DNA of 64,000 nt from Sinomonas atrocyanea (GTDB lineage: Bacteria; Actinomycetota; Actinomycetes; Actinomycetales; Micrococcaceae), in NCBI RefSeq assembly GCF_001577305.1, contig NZ_CP014518.1:3906001-3970000 (forward strand), written 5' to 3'. Below are positions 35,348 through 44,142 of the stretch, one piece after another. Positions within the stretch are counted from its first letter, which is position 1. Every line of letters begins with the position of its first letter. A program made the translations under genes and the position numbers. Below the pieces are notes generated by a model, which saw only the letters and a list, made by a program, of their open reading frames with translations, ran no database searches and was not told where the DNA came from.

Positions 35348-36543
35348 TCAGATGCGCGGGCGCCCCGCCCACCGCCTGGCCTTGATCGCCAGGTGCAGCT
35401 CCTGGCGCACCCGGCCCGACAGCGGCTCGGCCCGGATCACCTTCCGCACCCGGGCGAGCCGGTGGTACACGGTGGAGCGGTGCACATGGAGCCGGTCGGC
35501 CACGGCCTGGACCGCGCCGTCGGAGTCGTAGAGCATCTCGAGCACGGGCAGGAGCTCTCCGTTGCGGTCCTCTGCCTCGAGTGCGGCGAAGAACACACTC
35601 GTCGGCTCGGCCGCGAGGGCCCCATGAGCTGGTATGCGCCGACGGAGCGCACGTCGACGAGCTCGCCCAGCTCGGGGTCCACCGCGGCGGCCTGCGCCGC
35701 CACCTTGGCCTGCGTGTACGCGGCGCCGAGGTCCCGCAGCGCGGTGAAGGGCTCGGAGATGCCCACGAGCACGCGGCCGGCGGGGCGCCCCGAGCGCTTG
35801 GCGAGCTCGCGCTCGTAGTGGGTGAGGACGGCGGCGTGGCTCGCCCGCGCGGTGGTGCCCGCGAAGAGCGCCACGGCGTGCGTCTCGGTCCCGGCGGTGA
35901 AGAGGGCCGGGTCGATGCCGGCCGTGGCCTGCATCGCGGCGGTGCTGGTGGCGACGACGGCGGCCTGCGGGTCCCGCGGGGTGACGCCGTCGGGATCCAG
36001 CAGCACCACGACCTGCCAAGGGGCGTGCCCGTGCACCTCGCGCCACCCGGCGATCGCGGCGAGCGCGGACTTGTCCCCGGCGGCCGCGGCGAGGAACTCG
36101 GCCTCGCGGCGGCGGCGGTGCTCGGACTCGGCGGTGTTGGACTCGAGGAGGAGCTGGCCGATGAGGTCGAGCTCGAGCCGGATGCCGGGCAGGGCGGCGA
36201 GGACGTCGGCGGAGCTCTCCTCGTCCGCCCCCTGCTGCACCCACAGGTACCCGACCCGGAACCCGCGCACGAGCAGGGGGACGCACACGCGCCCGTACAT
36301 GCCGAGCTCGGCGTTGGCGGGGACGGTGACGGGGCGGACGGCGGTGGCGATCCCGTGCGAGAGCTGCCAGGCCTGCACGTCGGGCGGGAGCCGCTTGGAG
36401 AGCAGGAAGTTCACCCGCACAGGGTCCGCCTGTGCCTGGTTGGACGAGTATGCGATCAGCAGCCCGTCGAGGTCCTCCACGCTGAGCCCCCGGCCCAGCT
36501 TGGCCGCCGCCGCTTCCACCAGATCTTCGACGCCGTGCCGCAT
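35348..36543 (-). CDS. PucR-type transcriptional regulator, with one frameshift
   Basis: About 398 residues when repaired. N-terminal part: MRHGVEDLVEAAAAKLGRGLSVEDLDGLLIAYSS. The middle GGDEF-like/CdaR region ends at VGAYQLM. The rest, ALAAEPTSVFFAALEAEDRNGELLPVLEMLYDSDGAVQAVADRLHVHRSTVYHRLARVRKVI, is the C-terminal PucR helix-turn-helix and lies one frame away. Adding one C to the run at 35620-35623 (plus strand) restores the frame. PucR-type proteins activate purine, proline or alanine catabolism. It is divergent from ald, and the shared intergenic region holds three palindromes, so control of ald and the permease is likely. Confidence 0.85.
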
Positions 36544-36577
36544 ACGCCACAGCTTACGTCCATCCGCTAGCCACGCG

Positions 36578-36613
36578 GAGACAAGTGACGCCCCATCCTA
36601 CGACAGCTGTCGC
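36578..36613. promoter_or_regulatory. Paired palindromes in the pucR-ald intergenic region
   Basis: GAGACA-AG-TGACGC (36578-36591) and ACGACA-GC-TGTCGC (36600-36613) have centres 22 bp apart, two helical turns. The second contains the perfect palindrome CGACAGCTGTCG and resembles the permease site at 33157-33170. Confidence 0.6.
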
Positions 36614-36625
36614 ATCCCGAGCGGC

Positions 36626-36651
36626 GAGATCCGCGGAATGACGCGGATCTC
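36626..36651. promoter_or_regulatory. Perfect 10-bp-arm inverted repeat upstream of ald
   Basis: GAGATCCGCG (36626-36635) and CGCGGATCTC (36642-36651) with a 6-nt spacer GAATGA, 131 bp before the ald start. It could be an operator for the PucR-type protein or a second regulator, or a leader hairpin. Confidence 0.55.
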
Positions 36652-36782
36652 CGAGGAGGCGGCCTTCCGGCCCATGTAACGCGGTTCACAACCGGACCTA
36701 CGCTGGAGACACCACCGAAAGCTCCCCGCCACCGGGGAACCCCCAGGGCCCACCGGCCCCGCCGAACACAATGGAGACGAAA

Positions 36783-37901
36783 GTGATCATCGGAGTCCCC
36801 AAGGAGATCAAGAACAACGAGTTCCGCGTGGCCATCACGGCAGCGGGCGTGCACGAGTTCGCGTCGCACGGCCACACGGTACTCATCGAGCGCGGCGCCG
36901 GCGTGGCCTCCGGCATCACCGACGACGAGTACCACGTGGCCGGCGCCGAGCTCGTCACGGACGCCGCGGACGTCTGGGCCCGCGCCGACATGGTCATGAA
37001 GGTCAAGGAGCCGATCGCCTCGGAGTACCGGCACTTCCGCAAGGGCCTGATCCTGTTCACGTACCTCCACCTCGCCGCCGAGCCGGAGCTCACCCGCGCC
37101 CTGCTCGACGCCGGCGTCACCGCGATCGCCTACGAGACGGTGCAGGACGGCCGCAGCCTGCCGCTGCTGGCCCCGATGTCCGAGGTGGCCGGGCGCCTCT
37201 CCGTCCAGGTGGGCGCGCAGGCCCTCACGGCTCCGACCGGCGGGAAGGGCATCCTGCTCGGCGGCGTCCCGGGGGTGCGCCCGGCGAAGGTCGTGGTGCT
37301 GGGCGCCGGCGTGGCCGGCACCAACGCCGCGGTCGTCGCGATGGGCCTCGGCGCGGACGTGACCATCCTCGACATCAACATCGCGCGCCTCACCGAGTTG
37401 GACGCCCTCTACGGCGGCCGCCTGAAGACGGTCGCGTCGAACAAGTACGAGATCGAGAAGTCCCTCGTCGAGGCGGACCTCGTGGTCGGCTCGGTCCTGA
37501 TCCCGGGGGCGAAGGCCCCCAAGCTGGTGCCCAACGAGCTGGTGGCCCGGATGAAGCCCGGCAGCGTGCTCGTGGACATCGCGATCGACCAGGGCGGCTG
37601 CTTCGAGGACTCGCACCCGACCACGCACCAGGACCCGACGTTCCGTGTGCACAACTCGATCTTCTACTGCGTGGCCAACATGCCGGGCGCTGTGCCGAAC
37701 ACCTCGACCTACGCGCTCACCAACGTGACGCTGCGGTACGGGATCCTGCTCGCCGACCTCGGCGTGAGGGCCGCCCTCGAGAAGGACGCGGTCCTCGCCG
37801 GGGGCCTGAATGTGGCCGCGGGCCAGGTCACGCACCGCTCGGTGTCCGAGGCCCTCGGCCTGCCGCTGGTCGCCGACTGGCGCGAGGCCGTCGCCGCCTA
37901 G
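36783..37901 (+). CDS. ald: Alanine dehydrogenase
   Basis: 372 residues from GTG at 36783. GGAG at 36773-36776 is well placed, and family members begin (M)IIGVPKEIKNNE, so an ATG 12 bp upstream is less likely. Motifs: IIGVPKEIKNNEFRVAITAAGVHEF, VMKVKEPIASEYRHFRKGLILFTYLHLAAEPELT (catalytic Lys and His), PMSEVAGRLSVQVGA, VVVLGAGVAGTNAAVVAMGLGADV (NAD-binding) and IAIDQGGCFEDSHPTTHQDPTF. It interconverts L-alanine and pyruvate plus ammonia with NAD. Divergent from a PucR-type regulator, with a likely shared regulon with the CycA-like permease. A convergent terminator follows. Confidence 0.95.
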   Translation: MIIGVPKEIKNNEFRVAITAAGVHEFASHGHTVLIERGAGVASGITDDEYHVAGAELVTDAADVWARADMVMKVKEPIASEYRHFRKGLILFTYLHLAAEPELTRALLDAGVTAIAYETVQDGRSLPLLAPMSEVAGRLSVQVGAQALTAPTGGKGILLGGVPGVRPAKVVVLGAGVAGTNAAVVAMGLGADVTILDINIARLTELDALYGGRLKTVASNKYEIEKSLVEADLVVGSVLIPGAKAPKLVPNELVARMKPGSVLVDIAIDQGGCFEDSHPTTHQDPTFRVHNSIFYCVANMPGAVPNTSTYALTNVTLRYGILLADLGVRAALEKDAVLAGGLNVAAGQVTHRSVSEALGLPLVADWREAVAA

Positions 37902-37936
37902 CGGTCCACTGCGCCGCCCGGAAGCCGGGCGGAACC

Positions 37937-37989
37937 GACGCACGACGCCGAGCCGGTCACCTGGGGGGACCGGCCCGGCGTCGTGCGTC
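37937..37989. terminator. Bidirectional hairpin between ald and doxX-like genes
   Basis: 22-bp arms (37937-37958 and 37968-37989) with one A-C mismatch and a 9-nt loop, between convergent genes. The arm begins GACGCACGACGCCG, the motif shared with other intergenic hairpins. Confidence 0.78.
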
Positions 37990-38015
37990 TGCGCGTCAGC
38001 GCCGGGTCAGGGCGA

Positions 38016-38573
38016 TCAGCCCAGCTGGCGCAGCCATGCCACGCGCTGCGCGGCAAGCGCGTCCCACGGGCGGCCGAAGCCCCAGGTGTCCCCGGCGCGG
38101 GTCGTGGCGAACACCCACAGCAGCAGGGCGAAGACCACGTGCTCGTCGACGAAGGGGTTGTTCTGGGTGGGCATCGCCGAGACCCAGAGGAGCGCGAAGA
38201 GGAGCGTCCCGGCGGCGGCCGCGGCGCGGAGCCCGATGCCCAGCATGAGCGCCGCGCCGATGAGGAGCATGCCGCCCATGAAGGCCCAGTCCACCCAGGC
38301 CTGCCCGGCCAGCGGCGCCAGGATCCCGGCGGGGCCGTGGAGGCTCGCGAGGTAGCCGGCCGTCGGGGAGACACCGGCGAGCCAGGACTTGGCGGCCGCG
38401 GTCGAGATGCCCAGGCCGAACACCTTGTCGACCACGTCCCACACGAGCATGAAGCCGAGGAGGATGCGCAGGACGGCGAGGAGGCGGGCCGCCGAGGCGG
38501 GTGCGGCCGGGGCCGCGGGGGCCGGGGCCGCCTCGGGGCGGACGGGGGCGATCGGGGAAGTGGTGGTGGTCAT
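38016..38573 (-). CDS. DoxX-family membrane protein in the pigment cluster
   Basis: 185 residues from ATG at 38573 with AAGGAAAG upstream. A Pro/Ala-rich N-terminus precedes four membrane segments: LLAVLRILLGFMLVWDVVDKVFGLG, GILAPLAGQAWVDWAFMGGMLLIGAALMLGIGL, AAAGTLLFALLWVSAMP and NPFVDEHVVFALLLWVFATT. This is DoxX/SURF4-like; the family includes quinol-oxidase subunits and uncharacterised redox membrane proteins. It starts 56 bp after the NRPS stop on the same strand, so it is probably the last gene of the exporter-NRPS operon. A role in electron handling during pigment oxidation is speculation. Confidence 0.83.
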   Translation of the reverse strand: MTTTTSPIAPVRPEAAPAPAAPAAPASAARLLAVLRILLGFMLVWDVVDKVFGLGISTAAAKSWLAGVSPTAGYLASLHGPAGILAPLAGQAWVDWAFMGGMLLIGAALMLGIGLRAAAAAGTLLFALLWVSAMPTQNNPFVDEHVVFALLLWVFATTRAGDTWGFGRPWDALAAQRVAWLRQLG

Positions 38574-38629
38574 GGTTCTTTCCTTGGGGTTGGGGTGGTG
38601 CTGGGCTTGCTGGGGTGGCTTCAGGGACC

Positions 38630-41600
38630 TCAGGCGAGGGAGGCGGAGGCGCCCGCCTCGGCGTAGGTGCTGTGGCGGAGGGCGTCCGCGAGTTCGTCGA
38701 CGCCGTGCTCGCGCAGGACCTCGTAGTGGTCGCCGGCGAGGGGGACGATCACCGGCTCGCGCAGCGCGAAGTCGGGCGCCGACTCGATGAAGGAGTAGTC
38801 GTCTCCGGCGGCCTTGAAGATCGTGATCTCGGCAGCGAGGCGGCGCGAGGCAAGCTCGTCGAACGTGTAGTCGAACTGGTAGGTCTTCACGACGATGTCG
38901 ACGATCCTGCCGATCGTGGCGGCGTCGAGCGCCCGCAGGCGGCCGCCGATGAACGCCGTGAAGGACTCGCGGGAGTGCGTCGCGGCGAGGCATTCGTCGA
39001 TGTCGGGGCCGCTGCTGGTGCCCATGAACACCGAGCACAGGACCGTGACGAACGCCGGGTCGTCGAACGCGGCGCTCCGCCCGCTGCCCTCGCCGTGGGC
39101 CGCGCGGAGGCCCGGGTTCCCGGGGCAGATGAGCATGAGGTGGTCGACCGTCTCGCCGGCCTGTTCGAGCTGCCACGCGGCCTCGAACGCCACCCGGGCG
39201 CCGAAGGAGTATCCCCACAGCGTGTAGGGCCCCTCGGGCTGGAGCGCACGCATCTCGGTGATGTCGGCCGCGGCCATCTCGGCGATGGTGCCGAGCGGGC
39301 GTTCGCCGGCGTTGATGCCCTGGCTCTGGATTCCGTAGACGGGACGCATGGGGACTGCCGTGGCCGCGAGGGCGCGGAGGTTCATGGGGTAGCCGCCGAG
39401 GCCGGGCCAGCAGTAGATGGGCCGCTGGGACGTCGCGTTGCCCAGCGAGATGAAGCGCGAGGTCGACCCGACGGGGCCGTGGCCCTCCTCGATCCTCAGC
39501 GCGAGGTCGGCGAAGCGCGGTGTGTCGATGAGGGTCCGCAGCGGCAGCTGGACGCCGAAGACCTTCGCGATCCGCGCGATGAGGGTCACCGACATCAGGG
39601 AGTTGCCGCCCACGGCGAAGAACTCGTCCTCGGTGGAGACGTCGTCGTACCTGAGCAGCTCGCCCCACTCGCTCGCGAGCCGCTTCTCGGTGGGAGTGGC
39701 CGGCGGCACGAAGCGCGCCTGGGAGTGGGCGGCCGCGACCTTCTCGGACGCGGCGAGGGCCTTGGCATCGATCTTGCCGTTCGGGGTGAGCGGCAGCTCG
39801 TCGAAGACGACCGTCTTGTGCGGCACCATGTAGTCGGGCAGGATCTGCGAGAGCTCCTCCTTGATCAGCTCTGCGGGGCCCTGCATGTGCACCGAGTCCT
39901 CGTACATCCCCTCGGTCTCGATCTGCCATGGGGAGACCTTCCCGCCGAGGAAGAAGTAGGACGGACCCGACTCGAGGCCCGCGCCCGTGAGGATGTCGGT
40001 GATGCGGCGGGAGGTCGGCAGCGGGTTGCCGGACTTCGAGCTGTAGCCGGAGGACATGAAGCCGAGGCCGGCTCCCACCCCGTTGCGCTGGGCCCGGTGC
40101 AGGGCGCATCCCATGGTGATGTAGTCGAGCCAGGTCTCCCGGGCCCGGCTGAGGATGCTGATGCCGAAGCTGGAACGGCCGAACGTGCGCTGGTTGATGG
40201 CGATCACATGCTTGGGCTGGATGACCTCGTCCGCGACCCGCTCGAGGCCGCCGTCGCGCCAGGCGTAGGTTCCGGCGCGCAGGCCGGCGATCTTCGGACC
40301 CGGGACATTGACCACGAGCTCTGCGTCCGTGAGGTGGTTCTCGGTCCCCTCGATGATGGCGAAGGTGCCGAGGTAGTGGTCTTCCTCGGCGACCCGGCAG
40401 CGGCTGCGATGGGCGCTCTCGAAGGCGTAGGGCGCCACGGTCTGCCCCGATGCGGCCAGGGCGTCCTGGAGCGCGCCGAGGAGGTGGCCGGCCTCGAACT
40501 CGAGCACCTCGAGGATGTTGTTCCTGTAGACCGACTCGATGGCGCCGTGGCGTCCGATCAGGTGGATCTGCACCGCGGGGCCGCCCGCGGGCCGGCCGGG
40601 ACCGATGAGGCGCAGGGCGTGCTCGAGGGGGTGGTAGTAGTACAGCCCGTCGGGGACGCCGGCCATGCCCGCGAGGTCGAGGTAGGCCTGGACGGCATAG
40701 AGGGCCCCCGGGGAGGCGTACGAGTACTTCGGCAGCAGCCGCTCCTCGCTCGTGAACTGGCCGATCCAGGCGAGGGCCCGGCCCAGCTGCTCGAGCGGGG
40801 CGCCGATGCGGGCGGCCTGTTCCCCAGAGTCCGCCTTCGCCGGAATGGCCAGCATGGTGCGGAGGAATTCCTCGAGTTCGGCCCGCGAGGTCTGGCCGCC
40901 ATCGAAGAAACGGTAGGACTTCCGGGCGAAGACTTCCGCCCGGACCTGGGCCGGCACGTCCTTTCCGGGAAGGGGAAAGAATGCCCCGGAATTCCCCGCG
41001 GCGCATTCCCCCTCATGGCCTCGGGGGAATTCAGTGCGGATTCCCGGGTCGGAGAGCTGGGCCTTGACCTGAAGCTTGTTCGTCTTCGACTGGTGGTGGC
41101 CCCCATGGTTTCCCTGGTCCATGAGCGTGGCCTCATGCGGGTTCATTTCCACACAGGCCACCAATTCCGGGTTCGATGTGCGCTCATTCTGGGAGACGAT
41201 GACTCCGGCACGGCGCACCCACGGGTGCTGCTCGATAGTCAGGGCGATTTCCTCGAGCTCCACCCGGTACCCGCGGAGCTTGATCTGGTTGTCGATGCGG
41301 CCCATGAACTGGAGGGTCCCGTCGGCATTCCGCCGGGCCAGGTCGCCGGTGCGATAGAGGACCGCGCCGCCGTCGGACGCGGTCCGGAACCGTTCCGCCG
41401 TCTGGTCTGGGTTGCCGATGTATCCGCGCGCCACCTGGACACCGCTGAGGTAGAGCTCGCCGACCTCGCCCTCGGCGACGGGCGCCATGGCGCTGTCCAG
41501 GAGATGGCAGTCGGCCCCCGCGACCGGCCGGCCGATGGGGATGACGGTCTCGCCGCGCCGCAGGTCCTCGGGCCCCACGGCGTGGCTGAGTGCGTTGATG

Positions 41601-42547
41601 GTGCATTCGCTGGGGCCGTAGAGGTTGGTCAGCCGGCACCAGGGCAGCGCCTCGAGGAACTGGCCGGCGAGCTGGGCCGAGAGCGCCTCGCCGCCCGAGT
41701 AGACGTGGGTGAGGGAGGAGCACACCTCGAATCCCTCGGCGTCCAGGAGGGCCTGGAGGAGGGTGGGCACGCACTGGAGGGCCGTGACGGAATGCCTGCC
41801 GATCAGCTCGACGATGGCATAGGGGTTCCGGTGGATCTCCGGCACGCCCATCACCACGGTGGCGCCCACGGCGGGGGCGAGGATCTCCCATTGGGCCGCG
41901 TCGAAGCTGGTCGGGGTCTTCTGGAGGATGCGGACGCCGGGGCGCAGGTGGCCCTCGAGTGCGAGCCAGTCCAGCTGGGCCACGATGCTGCGGTGCTCGA
42001 TCATGACGCCCTTGGGGCGCCCGGTGCTCCCTGAGGTGTAGATCAGGTAGGCTAGGGCGGCGGCGTCCCCGCCGTCGTGCGGCGCGGGGGCGTCATGACG
42101 GCCAGCCAGATCGGGACCAGGGGTGATGACCCGGACCTCGTGGGGTGCGATGTCCCTGATCCGGGAGGCGAGATGGGCCTCGGCCAGGATGGCCTTCGCC
42201 CCACTGTGCTCGAGCATGTAGCGCAGCCGCTCGTCGGGGTAGTCGGCTGCGAGGGGAAGGTAGGCGGCGGACGCGTGCAGGGCCCCCCAGATGAACAGGG
42301 GGAGGTCCACGCCCGGTTCGGCGAAGATGCCCACGATGTCCCCGGCTTCGACCCCGGATTCTGCCAGGAGCCCGGCGAGGCGCCGTGAGCGGTTCCCGAG
42401 CTGGTCGAAGGTGAGGGACTCATCGCCGGCGATCACGGCCTCCGCCTCGGGATGTGCACGCGTGGCCGCGAGGAGCATCTCGGGGAGGGTGGCGGGGCGG
42501 CGGGCCGAGGAGGGGCGGGAAGGAGCTGGGGTGGACGCGGCAGGCAT
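38630..42547 (-). CDS. indC: Indigoidine synthetase-type single-module NRPS (A-Ox-T-TE)
   Basis: 1305 residues, close to BpsA/IndC length (about 1280). Order: adenylation domain 20-500 (LIYTSGSTGRPKG at 168-180; FDAAQW at 215-220; GRIDNQIKLRG at 416-426); oxidase domain inserted within the A domain, about 500-870 (ARKSYRFFDGG...), of the SagB/nitroreductase FMN type; A10 NGKIDAKAL (923-931); thiolation GGNSL (980-984); thioesterase GYSFG (1112-1116) with a late His in AGDHYEVLRE. There is no condensation domain. D-A-W at the first specificity positions and Q in ALQCVP agree with the glutamine code I recall. Known enzymes make the blue pigment indigoidine from two L-glutamines. Follows the DMT exporter by 33 bp. 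Confidence 0.92.
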   Translation of the reverse strand: MPAASTPAPSRPSSARRPATLPEMLLAATRAHPEAEAVIAGDESLTFDQLGNRSRRLAGLLAESGVEAGDIVGIFAEPGVDLPLFIWGALHASAAYLPLAADYPDERLRYMLEHSGAKAILAEAHLASRIRDIAPHEVRVITPGPDLAGRHDAPAPHDGGDAAALAYLIYTSGSTGRPKGVMIEHRSIVAQLDWLALEGHLRPGVRILQKTPTSFDAAQWEILAPAVGATVVMGVPEIHRNPYAIVELIGRHSVTALQCVPTLLQALLDAEGFEVCSSLTHVYSGGEALSAQLAGQFLEALPWCRLTNLYGPSECTINALSHAVGPEDLRRGETVIPIGRPVAGADCHLLDSAMAPVAEGEVGELYLSGVQVARGYIGNPDQTAERFRTASDGGAVLYRTGDLARRNADGTLQFMGRIDNQIKLRGYRVELEEIALTIEQHPWVRRAGVIVSQNERTSNPELVACVEMNPHEATLMDQGNHGGHHQSKTNKLQVKAQLSDPGIRTEFPRGHEGECAAGNSGAFFPLPGKDVPAQVRAEVFARKSYRFFDGGQTSRAELEEFLRTMLAIPAKADSGEQAARIGAPLEQLGRALAWIGQFTSEERLLPKYSYASPGALYAVQAYLDLAGMAGVPDGLYYYHPLEHALRLIGPGRPAGGPAVQIHLIGRHGAIESVYRNNILEVLEFEAGHLLGALQDALAASGQTVAPYAFESAHRSRCRVAEEDHYLGTFAIIEGTENHLTDAELVVNVPGPKIAGLRAGTYAWRDGGLERVADEVIQPKHVIAINQRTFGRSSFGISILSRARETWLDYITMGCALHRAQRNGVGAGLGFMSSGYSSKSGNPLPTSRRITDILTGAGLESGPSYFFLGGKVSPWQIETEGMYEDSVHMQGPAELIKEELSQILPDYMVPHKTVVFDELPLTPNGKIDAKALAASEKVAAAHSQARFVPPATPTEKRLASEWGELLRYDDVSTEDEFFAVGGNSLMSVTLIARIAKVFGVQLPLRTLIDTPRFADLALRIEEGHGPVGSTSRFISLGNATSQRPIYCWPGLGGYPMNLRALAATAVPMRPVYGIQSQGINAGERPLGTIAEMAAADITEMRALQPEGPYTLWGYSFGARVAFEAAWQLEQAGETVDHLMLICPGNPGLRAAHGEGSGRSAAFDDPAFVTVLCSVFMGTSSGPDIDECLAATHSRESFTAFIGGRLRALDAATIGRIVDIVVKTYQFDYTFDELASRRLAAEITIFKAAGDDYSFIESAPDFALREPVIVPLAGDHYEVLREHGVDELADALRHSTYAEAGASASLA

Positions 42548-42580
42548 GGGGGGACTCCCGTCGAGAGGGTTCGCAGAGGA

Positions 42581-43477
42581 CTACGGACTTCGGTGGGCGG
42601 GGCTCGGAAGTGCCCGGGGCAGTCGGGGTGGCCGCGGCTGGACCGAGACGATCGAGCCGACGATCACGAGAGCGCCCAGGGCTTGGATCGGGGTGAAGGC
42701 CTCACCCCTGAAGAGGAAACCGAGAACCGCGGCGGTCAGCGGACTGGCAAAAGCGAGAAATGACACCGCAATGGTCGGGAGCGCTTCTATGCTCTTGAAC
42801 CAGATCCAATATGTGAGGGCGGCACCGACAATTCCCAGGTAGGAGAATCCGAGGAGATTCTCCGCGGTGAAAGTCTGCGGCAGGCCTTCGCCCACCACGA
42901 GCATCGGCGCCAAGAAGAGTCCACCGAAGGTAAGTTGCCAGCCGGTGAACGCGAGATTTCCCATGGTGGGCGGTTTTCCCCATTTCTTGGTCAGGACAAT
43001 TCCCGCAGCCATGCAGGCCGCGGCCCCCAGTCCTGCCACGACACCCACTGCGTCCAGCTGCGCACTGGAGGTGAGGACCAGCAGGGAAATTCCGACCGCC
43101 ACGGAACCGCACGCCGCCGCATGGGCCGCCCTGATGCCCTGCTTCAGGACCACGCCGTTGAGCAGCAGGACGAGCATCGGCTGCGCGCAGAGCACCAGCG
43201 CGGCCACGCCACCCGGGAGACGGTAGGCGGCGACGAAGAGGAGGTAGAAGAACGCGCCGACGTTGAGCACCCCGAGGGCCGCGGTCTTCGCCCGGAACCC
43301 TCGCGGCAGCCGTGCCCGCGTCAGGGCGACGAGCATCAGGCCGGCCGGCAGCGCGCGCATCACGGAGGCGAGGAGCGGCCGGTCGGGCGGCAGCAGCTCC
43401 GCGGTGACGAGGTAGGTGCTGCCCCATACGGCCGGGGCGAGTGCGGCGGTGGCCGGAGCGAGAGCAGGGGACTTCAT
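42581..43477 (-). CDS. EamA/DMT-family transporter, probable pigment-cluster exporter
   Basis: 298 residues from ATG at 43477 (MKSPALAPATAAL); an upstream GTG at 43501 is in frame. Ten membrane segments in two EamA repeats: LAPAVWGSTYLVTAELLPPDRPLLASVMRALPAGLMLV (WGS motif) and GIVGAALTYWIWFKSIEALPTIAVSFLAFASPLTAAVLGFL. The latter's LTYWIWFKSIEALP and PLTAAVLG are typical of the second repeat. DMT proteins export metabolites such as amino acids and nucleobases. It is the first gene of the minus-strand operon with the indigoidine synthetase (33-bp gap), so efflux of the pigment or a precursor is a reasonable inference. Divergent from marR over a palindromic promoter. Confidence 0.87.
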   Translation of the reverse strand: MKSPALAPATAALAPAVWGSTYLVTAELLPPDRPLLASVMRALPAGLMLVALTRARLPRGFRAKTAALGVLNVGAFFYLLFVAAYRLPGGVAALVLCAQPMLVLLLNGVVLKQGIRAAHAAACGSVAVGISLLVLTSSAQLDAVGVVAGLGAAACMAAGIVLTKKWGKPPTMGNLAFTGWQLTFGGLFLAPMLVVGEGLPQTFTAENLLGFSYLGIVGAALTYWIWFKSIEALPTIAVSFLAFASPLTAAVLGFLFRGEAFTPIQALGALVIVGSIVSVQPRPPRLPRALPSPAHRSP

Positions 43478-43517
43478 GACGGCACCCAGGCGAGACGGCA
43501 CGGCGCATCCTTAAACT

Positions 43518-43531
43518 GTTCGATATCGAAC
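43518..43531. promoter_or_regulatory. Perfect palindrome between exporter-indC operon and marR (candidate MarR operator)
   Basis: GTTCGATATCGAAC, a perfect 14-bp palindrome in an AT-rich promoter region, next to TTGACA at 43535-43540 in the marR direction. Placement between divergent units and symmetry suit a MarR dimer controlling both. Confidence 0.7.
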
Positions 43532-43628
43532 TATTTGACACAGAAACCCTATGGTAGACTCGCTGATCCACCAAACTGGGCACCTCCGCACCCGGTGCCA
43601 GGACGGTGGCAGCGACAGGGGAGGGACC

Positions 43629-44138
43629 ATGGAGGATGCGGTCGAGGCCTACATGCGCCAGTGGCAGCGCGAACGGCCGGACCTCGACACCGGAGCGATG
43701 GGTGTCATCGCGCGGCTGAGCCGGGCCGGCAAGCTCATCACCGCCAGCATCCGCGGCAACTTCGCCGGAAGCGATCTGGAGCCGTGGGAGTTCGATGTCC
43801 TGGCCACGCTGCGGCGCGCGGGCGCCCCCTACACGCTCACGCCCAAGAGCCTCGCGGGCACGAGCATGGTGGGGGGCGCGGCGATGACGCACCGGGTCGA
43901 CAAGCTCCTCCGGCGCGGCCTCGTCAGCCGGGAAGTCGATCCCGCGAACCGCCGCCAGCTCCTGGTGACCCTGACGCCGGAGGGCCTCGCGCTGGTGGAT
44001 CGGCTGATCGTGGACCACATCGAGGGCGCCGAGCGGTTCCTCCACGGCCTCGACCCGTCGGAGGTCCACGCGCTGGACACGATCCTGCAGAAGCTCCTGC
44101 TCGCACGCGGCGACACCGCACCCCTGGACCAGGACTGA
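43629..44138 (+). CDS. MarR-family transcriptional regulator of the pigment cluster
   Basis: 169 residues; ATG at 43629 follows GGGGAGGGACC. The MarR winged helix is LEPWEFDVLATLRRAGAPYTLTPKSLAGTSMVGGAAMTHRVDKLLRRGLVSREVDPANRRQLLVTLTPEGLALV, with the conserved DxxxRR wing (DPANRRQ). Long N- and C-terminal helices form the dimer interface. MarR proteins are usually ligand-relieved repressors. It is divergent from the exporter-NRPS operon and 4 bp upstream of the phosphopantetheinyl transferase, so it likely controls both arms through the GTTCGATATCGAAC palindrome. The inducing ligand is unknown. Confidence 0.9.
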   Translation: MEDAVEAYMRQWQRERPDLDTGAMGVIARLSRAGKLITASIRGNFAGSDLEPWEFDVLATLRRAGAPYTLTPKSLAGTSMVGGAAMTHRVDKLLRRGLVSREVDPANRRQLLVTLTPEGLALVDRLIVDHIEGAERFLHGLDPSEVHALDTILQKLLLARGDTAPLDQD

Positions 44139-44142
44139 CACG

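Noticed and set aside
38501..42034. Long plus-strand open frame opposite the NRPS
   Set aside because: Shadow of the NRPS; Val/Gly/Asp/Arg-rich with no motif.
38630..42547. NRPS as a siderophore or peptide synthetase
   Set aside because: No condensation domain and only one module, with an inserted oxidase domain as in indigoidine synthetases.
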